Shown here one piece after another: positions 47,640 through 60,099 of a stretch of DNA of 64,000 bases. Origin of the DNA: Megamerina dolium (taxonomy: Eukaryota; Arthropoda; Insecta; Diptera; Megamerinidae); the NCBI GenBank assembly GCA_963854835.1, contig OY978525.1:8853540-8917539 (forward strand), in the 5' to 3' direction. The notes below the pieces were generated by a model. The model did not search any database. It had not been told where the DNA came from and saw only the letters and a program-made list of their open reading frames with translations. The stretch's first letter is position 1. Each line of letters starts with the position of its first letter. The position numbers were made by a program, and so were the translations under genes.

Positions 47640-48520
47640 TTTTCTCATACAATACACAATCTCATATTGGCCTACTTTTGAGAGAGCGAGACAATAGTGT
47701 GTGTGTACGTCTATGTTCTAACAGTGTTGGGCAAAATCTAATTTGACTAATAAGTGAAATACAATAATGAATGACTCAATTAAGATAATTTCATATTTTG
47801 CCTACTTTTTGGAGAGAGGCAGATATGTTTGTATATTTTACCAGAGTTGGGCAAAATTCAAGCCAACTACTTGGTGTAATGTAATGAAAGACTAAATCCA
47901 TTAATCATCCGGCAACATTTATTAGTCAATTAGCTATATCTATTTGGCTAATCACGAATGATTTTAATGATTTTTATAACTAAACAGAGAGAGGGTTGCG
48001 TTTAGTCACCTAAATGAGTAGTCTATATAATATGTTTATAAAGTAAATTATTAAAATTTTTTTAAATGTTACCTAATCCAGTATTTACTAAACTTTTTAA
48101 AAAAAATTGTTTTGAAAAAGATTTATTTGTACTATGGTACGAGTTTACAAGTCAAATTCACTTGTTTCCAAACCAAATGCAACATTGTTCAAACTACTGA
48201 TCTTTGCGGAGAGAAGCTTTGCCTTTATGTGCTTATTTTTTCACGTGTTGGTTTGTAAAATCTTAATTATAATAAAATTTTTCCAAAAATTGACTAGTAA
48301 AGAATTAAATTGATTTGTAAAAAAGTTATTATTAATTATAAAAAATGTTGAATTTGATTGTTCAACTCATTATGTGCCTATATTTTGAAAGGCAGATTTG
48401 TAAAATTTGACTTGAAATAAATTTTTTTCCCAAAACTGACTAGTAAAGAATTAATTTACTTAATAAAAAAGTGATTATTAATTATAAAAAATTGAATTTG
48501 ATATGAAAATAGGTGCATAA
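47640..48520. repeat. Two short imperfect tandem duplications in AT-rich DNA
   Basis: CATATT(T/G)GCCTACTTTT with a following GAGAG(A/G)G and GTTGGGCAAAAT recurs at 47664 and 47792 (period ~130 bp). GACTAGTAAAGAATTAA with ATTATTAATTATAAAAAA recurs at 48291 and 48440 (period ~149 bp). No coding content. Confidence 0.6.
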
Positions 48521-48734
48521 TTTGGTTTCGAAAAAAGTCAATTTCATTCGTTAAATTGTATTTGCATTCGATTTGTAAAATTTTGAGAGTTGAAGTATAA
48601 AATCGGTATACTACCAGAAATAACAGAATCTATTAAATTACATATTTTTGGGGATATTATGTTTTAGAATTAAATATTCTTCATAATTACAGAAAATTAA
48701 AACAATTTATCAGATATTTATCAATTGAGAAATT

Positions 48735-49180
48735 GAGTCCTCTCTCGAAGAACGAAAACTACACTCTACAAGTCTCTCATCATGCCTGTCCTTACATTAG
48801 GCGGTGAAGCCTATACAATTTTTACCTTGGATGAGCGAATGCTTGGATTTTTCGAGAGAACTCCTTGGACCTATTTGCGTTGGTGGCGAGTATCGAATAA
48901 GGTACAACCATGAGCTGTACGAGCTGTATGCCGATATTGACATAGTAAAGCGCATCAAAATCCAGCGGCTAGGTCATATCGAGCGAATGAAAGAACACGC
49001 TCTAGCTAAGACAGTGTTATATTCGGAATCCGCTGGTGGACGAAGCAGAAGTGGAAGACCTAACCTCCGGTGGAAAGATCAAGTACTGGAGAATTTGTGT
49101 GCGTTTGGAATTTCTAATTGACGCCAACTAGCGATGGAAAGAGCTGCCTGGCAAAGCATGCTAGATTCGGCCTAAATCGA
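48735..49180 (+). mobile_element. Non-LTR retrotransposon 3' fragment
   Basis: Same family as 11119 and 29020. It starts at a TLYKSLIMPVLTLGGEA-like stretch, loses residues around FERK..FGPICVGGEYRI, and keeps NHELYELYADIDIVKRIKIQ, ERMKEHALAKTVLYSESAGG and RSGRPNLRWKDQVLENL. It ends near CGGCCTAAATCGATTTTGG, without a clear TAAG tail. More diverged than the other two copies. Confidence 0.8.
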
Positions 49181-49199
49181 TTTTGGGTACAATAAGTAG

Positions 49200-51405
49200 T
49201 GATTGATATTAATTGTTAAATATTTTGTTTAGTTAAATAAAATAAATCTTCTCTGGCTGTCACAATTGTCACCTTCTCAGTACTTGTCCTTATAATGTTG
49301 ATTCGAAGATTGTTTTTTTTTTTTTTTTTTGAATTCGTATACATTTTCCCCGGGTGAACTTGGTTGCCTCTACCATGAAATAGCTTTAAGGTCCCAGTGG
49401 TCGATCTTTATATACTTTCTGCAATTTTTACATTAAAATGGCCACGAAATACGAAAATTGCTAAATTCACAATACATTAACGCCTTGAAATACAATTATG
49501 GTGAAATTAACACGAAATTGTAGAATTATAGTAAGTACAATTGCTACAATTTGTAACGAATGATTAAATGATTAAACTGAAATTTTCTCAAAACATAAAT
49601 TTTCAATATTTAGGGCGGCTCATATTCAAAGTGGCTTAAATCAAATTATTCAGACTTGTTAAAAACGTGTTTTTTCTTGCATTTGACCTCATAAATAATT
49701 TAAAGAAGATTGACATAAAAGTTAAACACTGCGACCAAAAGGAGGCTTTGTGCCAGCGAACATCCTATTGGGGCAAATGAGTACCTCTTGCATGGAAGTT
49801 GGAAATTTGATCATTAGTTGATGGAAGAAATTAATTAATTACGCCCAGCACTGTAATCTGTTACTATACATGTTAAATGTAAACATATCTGTAAACCAAA
49901 AAAATGATGTAAATGAAGTTAGTGAAGTGAGTGGAGTGAGTGAACGAGGAACTGATGGTAATGGTGTTGGAATCTGACGTCGCCGTTATCGTAATTGCAA
50001 ACATTTTTCAACCACAAGCAGACATAGTCATTTTGAATTAATTTAAATTGTTTTTTTTTTTCTATTTCTCTCCTTTTTGTTTATTCAATATGACAGGCGA
50101 GACGGGCAAGCAAGCAAGCAAGCCGCAATGTCATAAATCATCTTCATCCAATTCATAAAAGCAACATCAACAGTCAGTAGCAGAATATTAAAGGACGAGT
50201 ACTTAGTGGTGGTAAATTATGAGGGGTATATGTATACTCGTAGTGTGGTAGGTAGGTTGGTAGGTAGGTGTATATATGTATTATAGGAGCAGTATTTGTT
50301 AGTGTTTATGCGACATAAAATTAAATTGATGCATTTAAAAACAAATAAACAAAAAAAAAAAGGAAACTTTGTTTTTTATTTTGATTAATTTGTTTTATTT
50401 TTATTATGATTATGATTATAATTTTTTTTTCTTCCCTCTTTTTCCCCATTTAGCATAATTTAAGTAGGTACATAATCGTACATACTACCTACATATTTAT
50501 GAAATGACTATGACGTGATAATGTTTTTATTATTGTTTGCTTAATTTAAGAGGACATGTACGATTATGGTTTACATTGTTTTCTTGAAAGTTGATTTTAA
50601 TTATATTAATATCATTATGATATACAATATAATGGCTTCAGTTTAGTTTGATCTTTTTATATTTTATATTTTCAATATAAATTATATACTACAATACACA
50701 TAATTTTCAACATAAAATATTGGAAAGTATATCATATTTACAAAAGAGACTTCATACGGCTTGGTAGGCTTTCAAGACACCTTTCTCTTCTAAAGTAGAC
50801 AAGTGTGATATTTTTTTTTTTACAAAATATCTCAATGTAATCACAATACAAATTTTTTTTCTAACATATTTCCATAAATATGAAGATGACTTTCAGTAGA
50901 AACCATGAAGAAAATAAAACTTCTTGTATTTTACTCTCTCTAAAAATTAAATATGAATTTAAGCATTAAACTTCGTTGACGTATCTTCCCCATCATGAAG
51001 TCAGAAATATTTATAAGAACTACAAATGGTTTTCTATTTAAACAAACAATGTTATTAACAGAAAGCACTACTGTTGATATAACTTTCTGTCTGTAATATG
51101 TAATTTCACCACTGTGGTTTGTGTCCTTGCTAATTAATGAAAGTATACCAAGTATCTATTTGATGATGAAAAGAATGTTGGCAATCGTAATATCGATATT
51201 TTTAATCATTTGTTGCACATTTAAATAATAATAATGAACGCGACAGCCAAGTCAAGTAAATTTTCACTATCGGTAAAGATATTTAGAAGCGCTAAACATA
51301 TTGGCTCAGCAAAAAAGGAAAAAAATTGGATCATTTCAAGCATGTATTCCCAAGGAAGGACCCGCCTATCATCTAATTTTAGCATCCACTATAAAAGCAT
51401 CAATT
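49200..51405. other. AT-rich noncoding stretch
   Basis: No gene-like frames. Simple repeats include GCAAGCAAGCAAGCAAG near 50107 and a GTAGGT run near 50246. Confidence 0.4.
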
Positions 51406-51409
51406 TAGT

Positions 51410-51880
51410 AGAGGAAGCCCCATAAGGTATGAAGATATGGGGTCAGTATGTTCAGAAAAATTGTTGAAGAGGAAAAATGAGGTTCCATCATACATTTCAG
51501 CGCTGTAAGAGTTGGCAACTATTGTCGATTTTCATGTATTTTACGGTCATTTTGTTTGGAAGATCCGATAAGGGGTGGATATAGGGGATTAGTATGTTTA
51601 GAGAAATTGCCAAAGAAAAAAATTAGTCGGGGTCAATTATACTTTTCATCGCTCTACAGGCGATTTCTCTTCGCCTTATGGTTATTTGTCGATTTTATAT
51701 GTTTTTCGATCATTTTGTATGGGAGTCATATTAAGTGGTGGAAATAGGAGATAATTATTATTAAAAGAAAATGTTGAAGAGGTAAAATTAAAGGATGTCA
51801 GTAGCACGTTTAACCTCTCTAGGGTTAATCCCTGTTGTTATTTGTGGATTTTCAAAACACCTAAAAGTTGACAATAGTTG
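51410..51880. repeat. Inverted-orientation members of the 156-bp repeat family
   Basis: Read in reverse, these units match the 18.5-20.4 kb array. They contain GGGGATTAGTATGTTTAGAG, TTATTTGTCGATTTTATATG and CATTTTGTATGGGAGTCATA in the order expected for the reverse complement. About three units. Confidence 0.6.
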
Positions 51881-51904
51881 ACCATAAAAAGCATGTTTGG
51901 AACT

Positions 51905-52404
51905 TAGGTTTATGTTAGGTTGTTGTGGCTACCCTCTCTCTAGGAGGACACAGTTAGACCAGAAAGACCCATTGTGATACCACCGAGCTTCTCCTCCAAT
52001 ACTGTTGTGTACTGTGTACTTTAATCACTTTAACTGAGTTTTGTCACAAAGCTCTTTTAAGAAGCATTTTTGGCTACTGCCGGAAAAATTGCCAAATACT
52101 TGCCGACAGATGGATAGAGTTCGAAAGAAAAATCTTTTCGATAGTAAATTTTGTTATGCTTTAGCCGGGGATTGAACCCACGACAGATCCTTATGACATC
52201 ACTTTAATTGAGTTTTGTCACAAAGCTCTTTTAAGAAGTACTTTTGGCAAATTGTTACTGTCGGAAAAATTGCAAATTACTTGCTGACACGCGGGTACCG
52301 TTCGAAAGAAAAATATTAAATTTTGTTATGCTTCAGCCGGGGATTGTACACACGACCTGCAGATCAGAAGGTCAACGTACTAACCACTGAGCTACGGCAC
52401 CCAC
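51905..52404 (-). mobile_element. tRNA-SINE with internally duplicated body
   Basis: The right end is a clean reversed tRNA-like head (52340-52404). The body from GACATCACTTTAA through CGTTCGAAAGAAAAAT to GGGGATTG appears twice (about 52024-52180 and 52195-52350). The left end is GTTAGGTTGTTGTGGCTACC. Either two SINEs are joined or one has a tandem body duplication. Confidence 0.7.
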
Positions 52405-52559
52405 TTTTTGGAACTTAAATATAATAAATAAATATATTTTCATAATTTAATAAATTAAGCAATAAGAATTACAACTTAATATAAAATGTTAGTTTTACCA
52501 AAGAACTAACTCTCATTCAAAAGTATCATCCCGAATGTAAATTTTATTCTTTTGTGTAC

Positions 52560-53560
52560 GAAAATTTAAAGCTGTGAAGTTGAAACTATATGTATATGTG
52601 ATTATATTCAATATTGAAGGGACAGGCTTGAAAATAGGCATAATTGAATGAAAAGCACGCCTACCTCCCATACAAAAGTATGATTTCGAATGTATGTTTC
52701 AAGATTTTGCGGACGAAAATATAAAGCTATGCAGCTCCAACTTCGTACATATGATTATATTTACCAGGGAATTAATTAGATAGAAAATTGTTGAAATCGA
52801 ATGAAAATTACGCCTACCTCCCATGTAAAATTTAGTTTTCGAATATATTTTGGAAGGCTTTGTGCATCAAAGTATTAAGCTGAAACTTGATAAATACAAT
52901 TATATTTACAACGACATTAACCACTTCAAAAATTGTTGAAATTGAATAAAAATTACGCCTACCTATCATACAAAAATGAGTTTTCGAATTAATGTTTGAC
53001 GATTTTGGGTACGAAAATATCAAGCTATGAAGCTGAAACTCGGTATGTAGAATTTTATTTACTAAGGAATTAACAAAATAAATAAATGGGTATAATGAAA
53101 TTAAATCTACTCCTACCTCTCATACAAAAATGAGTTTTCGAATTAATGTTTGCAGATTTTGGGTACGAAAATATCAAGCTATGATGCTGAAACTCGGTAT
53201 GTACAATTTTATTTACTAAGGAATTAACAAAATAAAAAAATGGGTATAATGAAATTAAATTTACTCCTACCTATCATACAAAAATGAGTTTTCGAATTAA
53301 TGTTTGCAGATTTTGGGTACGAAAATATCAAGCTATGAAGCTGAAACTCGGTATGTACAATTTTATTTACTAAGGAATTAACAACATAAAAAAATGGGTA
53401 TAATGAAATTAAATCTACTCCTACCTCTCATACAAAAATGAGTTTTCGAATTAATGTTTGCAGATTTTGTGTATGAAAATATCAAGTAATGAAGCTGAAA
53501 TTTTGTGCATAAGATTATTATTATCAACGTACATCTATGTTCGAAAATGGGCATTTTCTG
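52560..53560. repeat. 154-bp tandem repeat array
   Basis: ATGAGTTTTCGAATTAATGT starts at 52976, 53130, 53284 and 53438, exactly 154 bp apart, with high identity. Older diverged units lie at about 52677 and 52830. Each unit contains CTCCTACCTCTCATACAAAA, GGGTACGAAAATATCAAGCT and AACTCGGTATGTACAATTTT. No coding content. Confidence 0.9.
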
Positions 53561-54145
53561 TTGAAAATTACACTTATCTCCTATATAAAATTTATAAATC
53601 CTTCCCTTTTGAATTTTTTGTTTAACAACTTTGCCCTACTTTCTTTGTTTCATAGCATTGCAGCAAAGACAATTTTCTTAATAATAACTCTATTTTAAAT
53701 ATGATTTCTCAATAGTGTAAAGAAGCAATTTTTTGATGAAATATTATATGCATTTATCTGCAAAATTATATACAATTTAGTATACACCTTAAATGAAATG
53801 CTTTTAAACTAATTACTATACCACCAATTTGCATAGAAAACGTCGTATGTATTTACATTTTATGCTGCACCTATTGCAAGTATGTACATACAATATGAAT
53901 GATAGTAATCACAATCACTTAGTTTACATTTAAGATTTATCCTCGAATATGAATATCTACTTACACCTACATACTAGTACGTACACCTGTACATATGAAG
54001 GCACATAGTAATGTAGATGCATGTGAAGATATGCTTTTGTCCATGCAAACTTCTTAAACATGAACAATTACTAAGACACCACATTGAATAAAAAATTCTA
54101 ACACATTTGCAAAATAAATAAGAGTGATATTTCATATTGGTCTCT

Positions 54146-54183
<38 letters not shown>

Positions 54184-55140
54184 CGACGATGGTTGTTACT
54201 GTTGATTTGTATTTTCCACAAGTGTAATAATCAAATAATTAGAAAAACTCACTACTTATATGTAAAATGAAAGTGAATAAATAGAGAAAATGTATGAAAA
54301 AGAAGAGGAAAACAAAATGAAATCATGATCTGGAAAATCCTGCCCTAATGAAGCATGAAATGGTAGGTATACTCATACAAATTTTTTGTTTTTGTTTCCC
54401 ACTTTGAGAAACAAATCACACAAAATTTGTTTTTGCATTAAAGTAATTGCTACACACGATGTGGTGGATGAGTAATAATCCATGCCATACCATCCAAGGT
54501 AGAGGCGTGATTATGGTGATGCTCGTGGTGACGATGGTGTTGAAATTGGACATTGGACGGCACAATGGATAGCATAATGACTTGGCATATGGTGTGTACA
54601 ATTGCTAATTTGTTTTTTGATTTTTTTTTTTTTTTTTTTTTAGAATTTTGGGCTAACGATTTTTATATTGTTTTTTTTTTCATTTCTTTCTTTAACAATT
54701 TGTATTTCATATTGTTGATTTAATAGTGTCAAAATTGAATTTCCATTATTTAATGACTGTAGTTGAGAATTAAATTTATAGAAGGTACTAGAAAGTATTA
54801 TATTAGAGGGAAAATTGGAAAAGAGTGAGACATGAATAATTTCGAAGACACGTCATTTTTCGCTATTTTGATATAATTGCATGAAATCACAATGCTGTCG
54901 ATAGTTTTGCCGCTCTTTTGATCATTGTCATAAGGATGAGAAGCAAAGATCTCAAATTTCCTATAATGATTAGTAAAGTGTGAAGATTTCAGTGCTGATA
55001 TCAACAACAAATCATAAGGTGTTGCAAACAAGATCATCATAAATACACTAAATATTACTGACCCTGTATTTAGTGGCAAAAAAAAAAAAAAGCAGGGAAC
55101 AGGAATCACTTTCAGGCTACACAGCATCATATAAACCGTT
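53561..55140. other. AT-rich spacer with a TC microsatellite
   Basis: A (TC)n run at 54148-54180; otherwise no gene-like frames or recognised transposon. Confidence 0.4.
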
Positions 55141-55144
55141 ACGT

Positions 55145-56320
55145 CATATGTTCTATATGAAAGATTGAATACTCAACAACCTAATTGGAGCTTTTCAGTG
55201 TAGCTTCAGATCTGATCAATCCATCCATCCATAGGGCAAATTTTCAACCAACCAAGCCAAATCTTGAGCATATTGTTCTCAGGTCTTTTTCTAACCTAAA
55301 AAAAAAAAACATTCGAAAATAGCCGATATTTTTTTAGGTTAGAATGAAATATGGCTACTCTGGTCTGTCTGACAACCGGCTTTTTTTTTTTGTGGTGCTG
55401 TCACATGGACCAGATTATCACACCAAGACAAATTTTAAAGAAGGTCGCCCTCAGATTTTATTCTAACCTCAAAAAACCTGTATATACAGTCGGAAGAATA
55501 ATATTTATTGAGGTTAGAGAGCAACCTCAAGGTGATGGTGAAAAACCGACCATTGCTTCGTATTCACTGAACAAAAATCTATGAAATGTTAATGTGATCT
55601 GTCGAACCCGCCACATTTTTTTGGGGTAGTGCCACAGCAAAAAAAAAAAATTTTAAGGATGTCCGACGGACTAGGGTATCCTACGGATTTAGTGTCGTTG
55701 AGTTTAAATCCGTGGTTGAATTCTTGCCATCACCAGCCTATCTTGGTACCACCATTAACACCAAGCATAACGTCACACTGGAGATCATATGATGGACCAC
55801 TTTTGAAAAAAAAAATGCTTCTTTCGAGTAAGTAAGAAATTGAAAAGTCGAACCCGTTACCCTGGAAATGAAAATTACTTACTGCAAGTTTATTAGAATG
55901 CATCTTCATGCATATGGTGCTAAGACCTAGACACTTTGTACTCGGGTGCTTCAAAGTTCCTTGAACTTTTCGAAAGAAAAGTCCTACACAAGATAATTTA
56001 ACATTTCGCGCTGGTGACAAGTACAAAATTTGGTACTACAACGACCTTTACGAATTGTATACTGATAGCAAAATCATGAAACCATTAAAAATTCAATGGC
56101 TCTGGCCATACCAAGCGTATGGAAGAACACAAAATCCACTTGGGGACGCACATTAAGAAGAATTCCAATCCAAGTTCCGTTCTAGGGGTCAAGTACTAAA
56201 GAATCTGCATGTGTTTCGAATATTTAATTAAAACGAGCTACCTAAGAACAAAAGCGACCGGTGGGGGAATTTTCATCTTTCTAAAATTTTTCCAAATCGG
56301 TTATGATGACCAAATAAGTA
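55145..56320 (+). mobile_element. Old, heavily decayed copy of the (TAAG)n-type retrotransposon, with insertion
   Basis: Left piece (55150-55225): ERLNTQQPNWSFSV, matching the 'CERLKPMLSNLIGPYQCG' part of the 29020 copy. Right piece (about 55640-56320): YLGTTINTKHNVTLEI, LELFERKVLHKI, YYNDLYELYTDSKIMK and MEEHKIHLG. About 400 unrelated bp with inverted repeats separate them. Confidence 0.6.
55285..55520. repeat. Nested inverted repeats built on TCTAACCT
   Basis: TCTAACCTAAAAAAA (55290) pairs with TTTTTTTAGGTTAGA (to 55343). TCTAACCTC (55462) pairs with GAGGTTAGA (55510-55518), with the palindrome CTGTATATACAG between. It interrupts a retrotransposon, so it is probably a foldback or MITE insertion. 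Confidence 0.5.
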
Positions 56321-56574
56321 GAAATGAGTGACCACCCTATCGTTAAAACTCACACTTAACGGCTTGCCTCAAATCGAAGTACGATCTCTGTTGAAGGAAT
56401 GATAGCTCAAAACTGCCATCAGCAGCTTAAATCACACTAAAGCTTCATAAACAGATGGGATCCTGGGAAAAACTTATAAGAAAATGTCAAATACAGACCC
56501 ACACATTTTTTTGAGAGTGCAAAAGTATAAAAAAAAAAATAAAAATTAATATGCGTTTATGCACGTATATGCCT

Positions 56575-56872
56575 AAAATGGTCCTTGGCCCAAGGTTCTT
56601 TTCCAGTATTGTTGTTGGTGTTAGAAGGGGCTTTCTTAAATTAGACGGTTCCGAACGGCAGAACTCTTATGACAGCACTTTTTCTAGCTCTTTTAGAAGC
56701 CTTTTCATGGCAAAGCTTTACTGCCGGAAGAGTTGCCAATTGCTTGCAGACAGGTGGGTACCGTTCGAAAGAAACATCTTTTCGATATTAAAGTTCTTAC
56801 AATCGGGTATTAAACCCACGACCTACGGATCTGAAAGCCAACACACGAACCACTGAGCTCGGTACCCACATT
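56575..56872 (-). mobile_element. tRNA-derived SINE, minus strand
   Basis: Reversed head at 56810-56872 (ACCCACGACCTACGGATCTG), then TACCGTTCGAAAGAAACATC, CGGTTCCGAACGGCAGAACT and the tail-side CCTTGGCCCAAGGTTCTTTT. Diverged copy. Confidence 0.7.
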
Positions 56873-56904
56873 TAAATAGGGTAAAGTGTACTGCTCCACA
56901 AAAT

Positions 56905-57205
56905 TTGTTTGATAGAGCTAAAGTTTCCCAACCCAACAATTTTGCTTTACTTATACCTACAATGCCTACCTGTTAGATGGTATCTTTCCACAAGAATGGA
57001 AGCTGCAATAGCTGGCATTCATTAATAAGTGTAAGAGACATCTCGAGAGTAGTAAATTATACTGCCCCACGAAATTTTGACTGACCTGTACTACGTCTAC
57101 CTGACACTTGGTCCATTTCCAGAAGTATGAGCATGACAAGAGCTGGCATTCACTAGCAAAAATATGGGCAATCTCGAGAGTGCTGAAGTAAACTGCCACT
57201 ATGTA
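56905..57205. repeat. 131-bp imperfect tandem duplication
   Basis: AGCTGGCATTCA(T/C) with CATCTCGAGAGTAGT / CAATCTCGAGAGTGCT and AACTGCC recurs at 57010 and 57141. There is no convincing frame across it. Confidence 0.5.
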
Positions 57206-58493
57206 TTTTTGACGCTGCCTGAAAGTTATCTAAAATCAGCAAAATAGCGGATTCCAGGGGCTGTCGTATAGCCGACTTTGTTTTAGCCCAGGTAGATTTG
57301 ATATCAGGAATTATTCAAGAGTTGATAAAAAGCGTAGAAATAGCGCATCATGTGCAGCTGTCTCAGATATCGAAAACTCACTTATAATAGAAGCTGCGAC
57401 CAGAGGACGATCGGATATTACCACTGCAATAGAAAAAAGGTTCAGATTGCCAGCAGTAAATATTATATTCACACGATGTGTAGCTACCTCAGAGATTGAG
57501 AGCATATTAGCAATACAATCTATTTCCGCAGGAGAAAGTTGGTTACATCCAGTGAACTGAACCTAGACCCAGATTTTGGAAGTGTAAAATTGCGACTTAA
57601 TTCTGGAGATCAATATAGCAGGCGACATATACGAAGAGTTGCCAATTGTAGACGATATATGTACATACACAATATTCACTTGTAGAAATCAATGTCAATT
57701 GAATTGATGAATTAACTTGTTTCACGTTACTAACTGGAGTTGACAAAAAAAAAAAAAAAATGAAAATCAGCAAAAACAAACACATTTCACAAATACGAAA
57801 AATGAACACGTGTCAGGAAAGGGCGATAAAATACATCAGTCTATTTGAAATAAGGAAAACAACTACTACCAAATGCGAATTAAGAAGTAAACAAGTGAGA
57901 AAGAGGTAAGAGAATGTATAGGTAGCGAAAGAGAAAGAAAAAAACAAAATTGTCGCTAAGTTTGTGGTTACTTTCGGCGTAAATTAAATTTGTTTTTTTT
58001 TTCCACCACATTTTGTTGTTGTTTGTTTTTTTTTGTTTTTCTCATCATTGATGCGTGCGCCTGAAATTACAATAAAACATTTTTCTCAACGACATACACC
58101 TGCTGCGTAGAGGATTTATTTACCAACAATATTACACTTCCTAGACGACTAACTCCTAACTCTAGTATTATTCAGTGCATGTCTTTATGTACTATAAGTG
58201 TGGATATAAATGATGTAAATAGGTATGTTTGACTATAGATTAGCATATAGACGGGGTATTTTTGAGGAAAATCCTTGACCTCATTTTTTCACTTTCTTCA
58301 CTTGCTGATTTTTGTTTTAGTTTTTCTTTTCTTCCTCCTTCTTCTTTTTTTTTTTTTGTATTTTACTATAATTTTCGTATTTACTCATAAACCCATGAAT
58401 TTTCATAATTTGCTAGTGTTATTGTGCGGGTTTTTTGTTTTGTTTTTTTTTCTCTCACAAATAGTCGTACTTATTATGCACCGTAGGTAAAAT

Positions 58494-58909
58494 AAAATTG
58501 TTTCTGGCCACTATCAGATTTAATGGAGAAATTAGCTTTCTCAATATTATCTATGATATTTTTTTTAGAAACTTCTTCTTTAGAGCTGACATGTCTATGG
58601 CGGCTTCTCAGCATATACCGGCAACTTCAAAAACCCGCCAAACGAATGAAGTCCGGAATGGCCAAATCGGATGACCAAGTAACTTTAACCGTGAATAATG
58701 TAAAATTGTTTCTGGCCACTATCAGATTTAATGGAGAATTTAGCTTTCTCAATATTTTCTGTGATATTTTTTTTCGAAACTTTTTCTTTATGGCTGACAT
58801 TTCTATGGTGGATTCTCAGCATATACCGGCGACTTTAAAAACCCGCCAAAAGAATGAAGTCCGCAATGGTCAAATCGGAAGACCGTACAAGCTGCTGTGA
58901 ATTACCATA
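58494..58909. repeat. 208-bp tandem duplication
   Basis: AAAATTGTTTCTGGCCACTA begins at 58494 and again at 58702, and the two copies stay alike through CCGCCAAA.GAATGAAGTCC. A frame of 125 codons spans both, but its two halves are in different frames relative to the repeat, so it is unlikely to be a protein. Origin unknown; the text SQHIPAT..TRQ.NEVRNGQIG may be transposon-derived. Confidence 0.6.
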
Positions 58910-59076
58910 ACAATTAGTTAGACAAGTGTTGAAAGAATCTGCTGTTCTTGCAACGCTTCACTGTCTCTTGTGCCCATTGAAAATATTCTGCCGGAACCAC
59001 AAGATGATCATGTTAACCATGATGACCATGATTCAATAAAGCTAACCATTCCTACTTTTGTGAATGTGAAAGTTCT

Positions 59077-59171
59077 AACTACCACCCATGTGGGACATTT
59101 TGGACTTTTTTTTCGAAAAATCCCTAACACATATAAAAAAAGCCAAAAATGACACATACGGGTGGTAGCTA
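59077..59171. repeat. Inverted repeat ending in GGGTTAA (piggyBac-type end?)
   Basis: The left arm (59077-59112, starting TAACTACCACCCATG) and right arm (59135-59171, ending GGGTGGTAGCTA) pair over ~36 bp. The right arm is followed by AAGGGTTAA. Read outward-in, TTAACCCTTTAGC resembles the TTAA-CCC ends of piggyBac-type transposons. Similar TTAACCC ends occur at 59588 and near 59670. Confidence 0.4.
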
Positions 59172-59754
59172 AAGGGTTAAAATGTTCCAAGAAAATAATC
59201 GCCGGAAAATTCTAATATAGGCCTCCGATGACAAGAACTATCCCAAATGTAATTTTACATATGATTTTTCAAATTCCATGACTCTACTTTTCAACGAAAA
59301 AGTCAATGGGGGTAGACAGGTATTAGGGCTTTTGCTGACTCGCTACATAATATCATATTAGCCTATAAATAAACAGGTTTCAGTATATGTGAAATTGGAC
59401 GAATATCACGACCAGCTCCCATACAAAACTATGGTTCCGTATGTATGTTTTTTGTTTACAATGCGTTTAAGTTTCGATATATTGGTCAAAAAAGCAATTA
59501 TTTTCTTTGAAACATGATTTATAAAACGGCAGCAAATATAATTCTGTAGTAAAATTTAATGAGCAATTTGTTTGTAGTAAGTTTTAACCCATTAACTCTC
59601 ATCGGAATGGGTCTTTTTGACCGTCTTTAAAATAATTTTCATAAGAGTTCATTAAAAACGGCAGCTAGAGGGTTAAAATGTTCTACAAAAATTTTAAGCA
59701 GAAATTTTTACTATGGTTCACCAAAGAGAAAAACTCTTACGGACACTTAAATCC

Positions 59755-60088
59755 AAAAAGGGCTCATTGGCCGAGCTTCTCTTCCATTACTGTTGTGCGT
59801 CTTAAATTTTGGACAGTATTAGAATGGACCTACTTATTTTAGCCGGTTCCCAACGGCAGAATACTTGTGACATCACTTTATCTGAGCTTTGTCACAGAGT
59901 TCTTTTTAGAAGCTTTTTCATGGCAAGTTGTTACTGTCGGAAGAATTGCCAATTGCTTGCCGACAGGTGGGTACCGTTCGAAAGAAAAATCTTTTCGATA
60001 TTAAATTTGTTATGCATCAGCCGGGTATTGAACAACGACCTACAGATCAGAAGGCGAACACACTAACCACTGAGCTACGGCACCTACT
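59755..60088 (-). mobile_element. tRNA-derived SINE, near full length
   Basis: Reversed head at 60020-60088, GGTGGGTACCGTTCGAAAGA in the body, CGGTTCCCAACGGCAGAATA, then the tail side with GGGCTCATTGGCCGAGCTTC. It lacks the GGTTAGGTT tail seen in other copies. Confidence 0.8.
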
Positions 60089-60099
60089 TACGGACTATG

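Noticed and set aside
55351..55584. A 77-codon gene
   Set aside because: It lies inside an inverted-repeat insertion within a dead retrotransposon.
58523..58900. A 125-codon protein gene
   Set aside because: It spans a 208-bp tandem duplication in two different repeat frames and has no recognisable domain.
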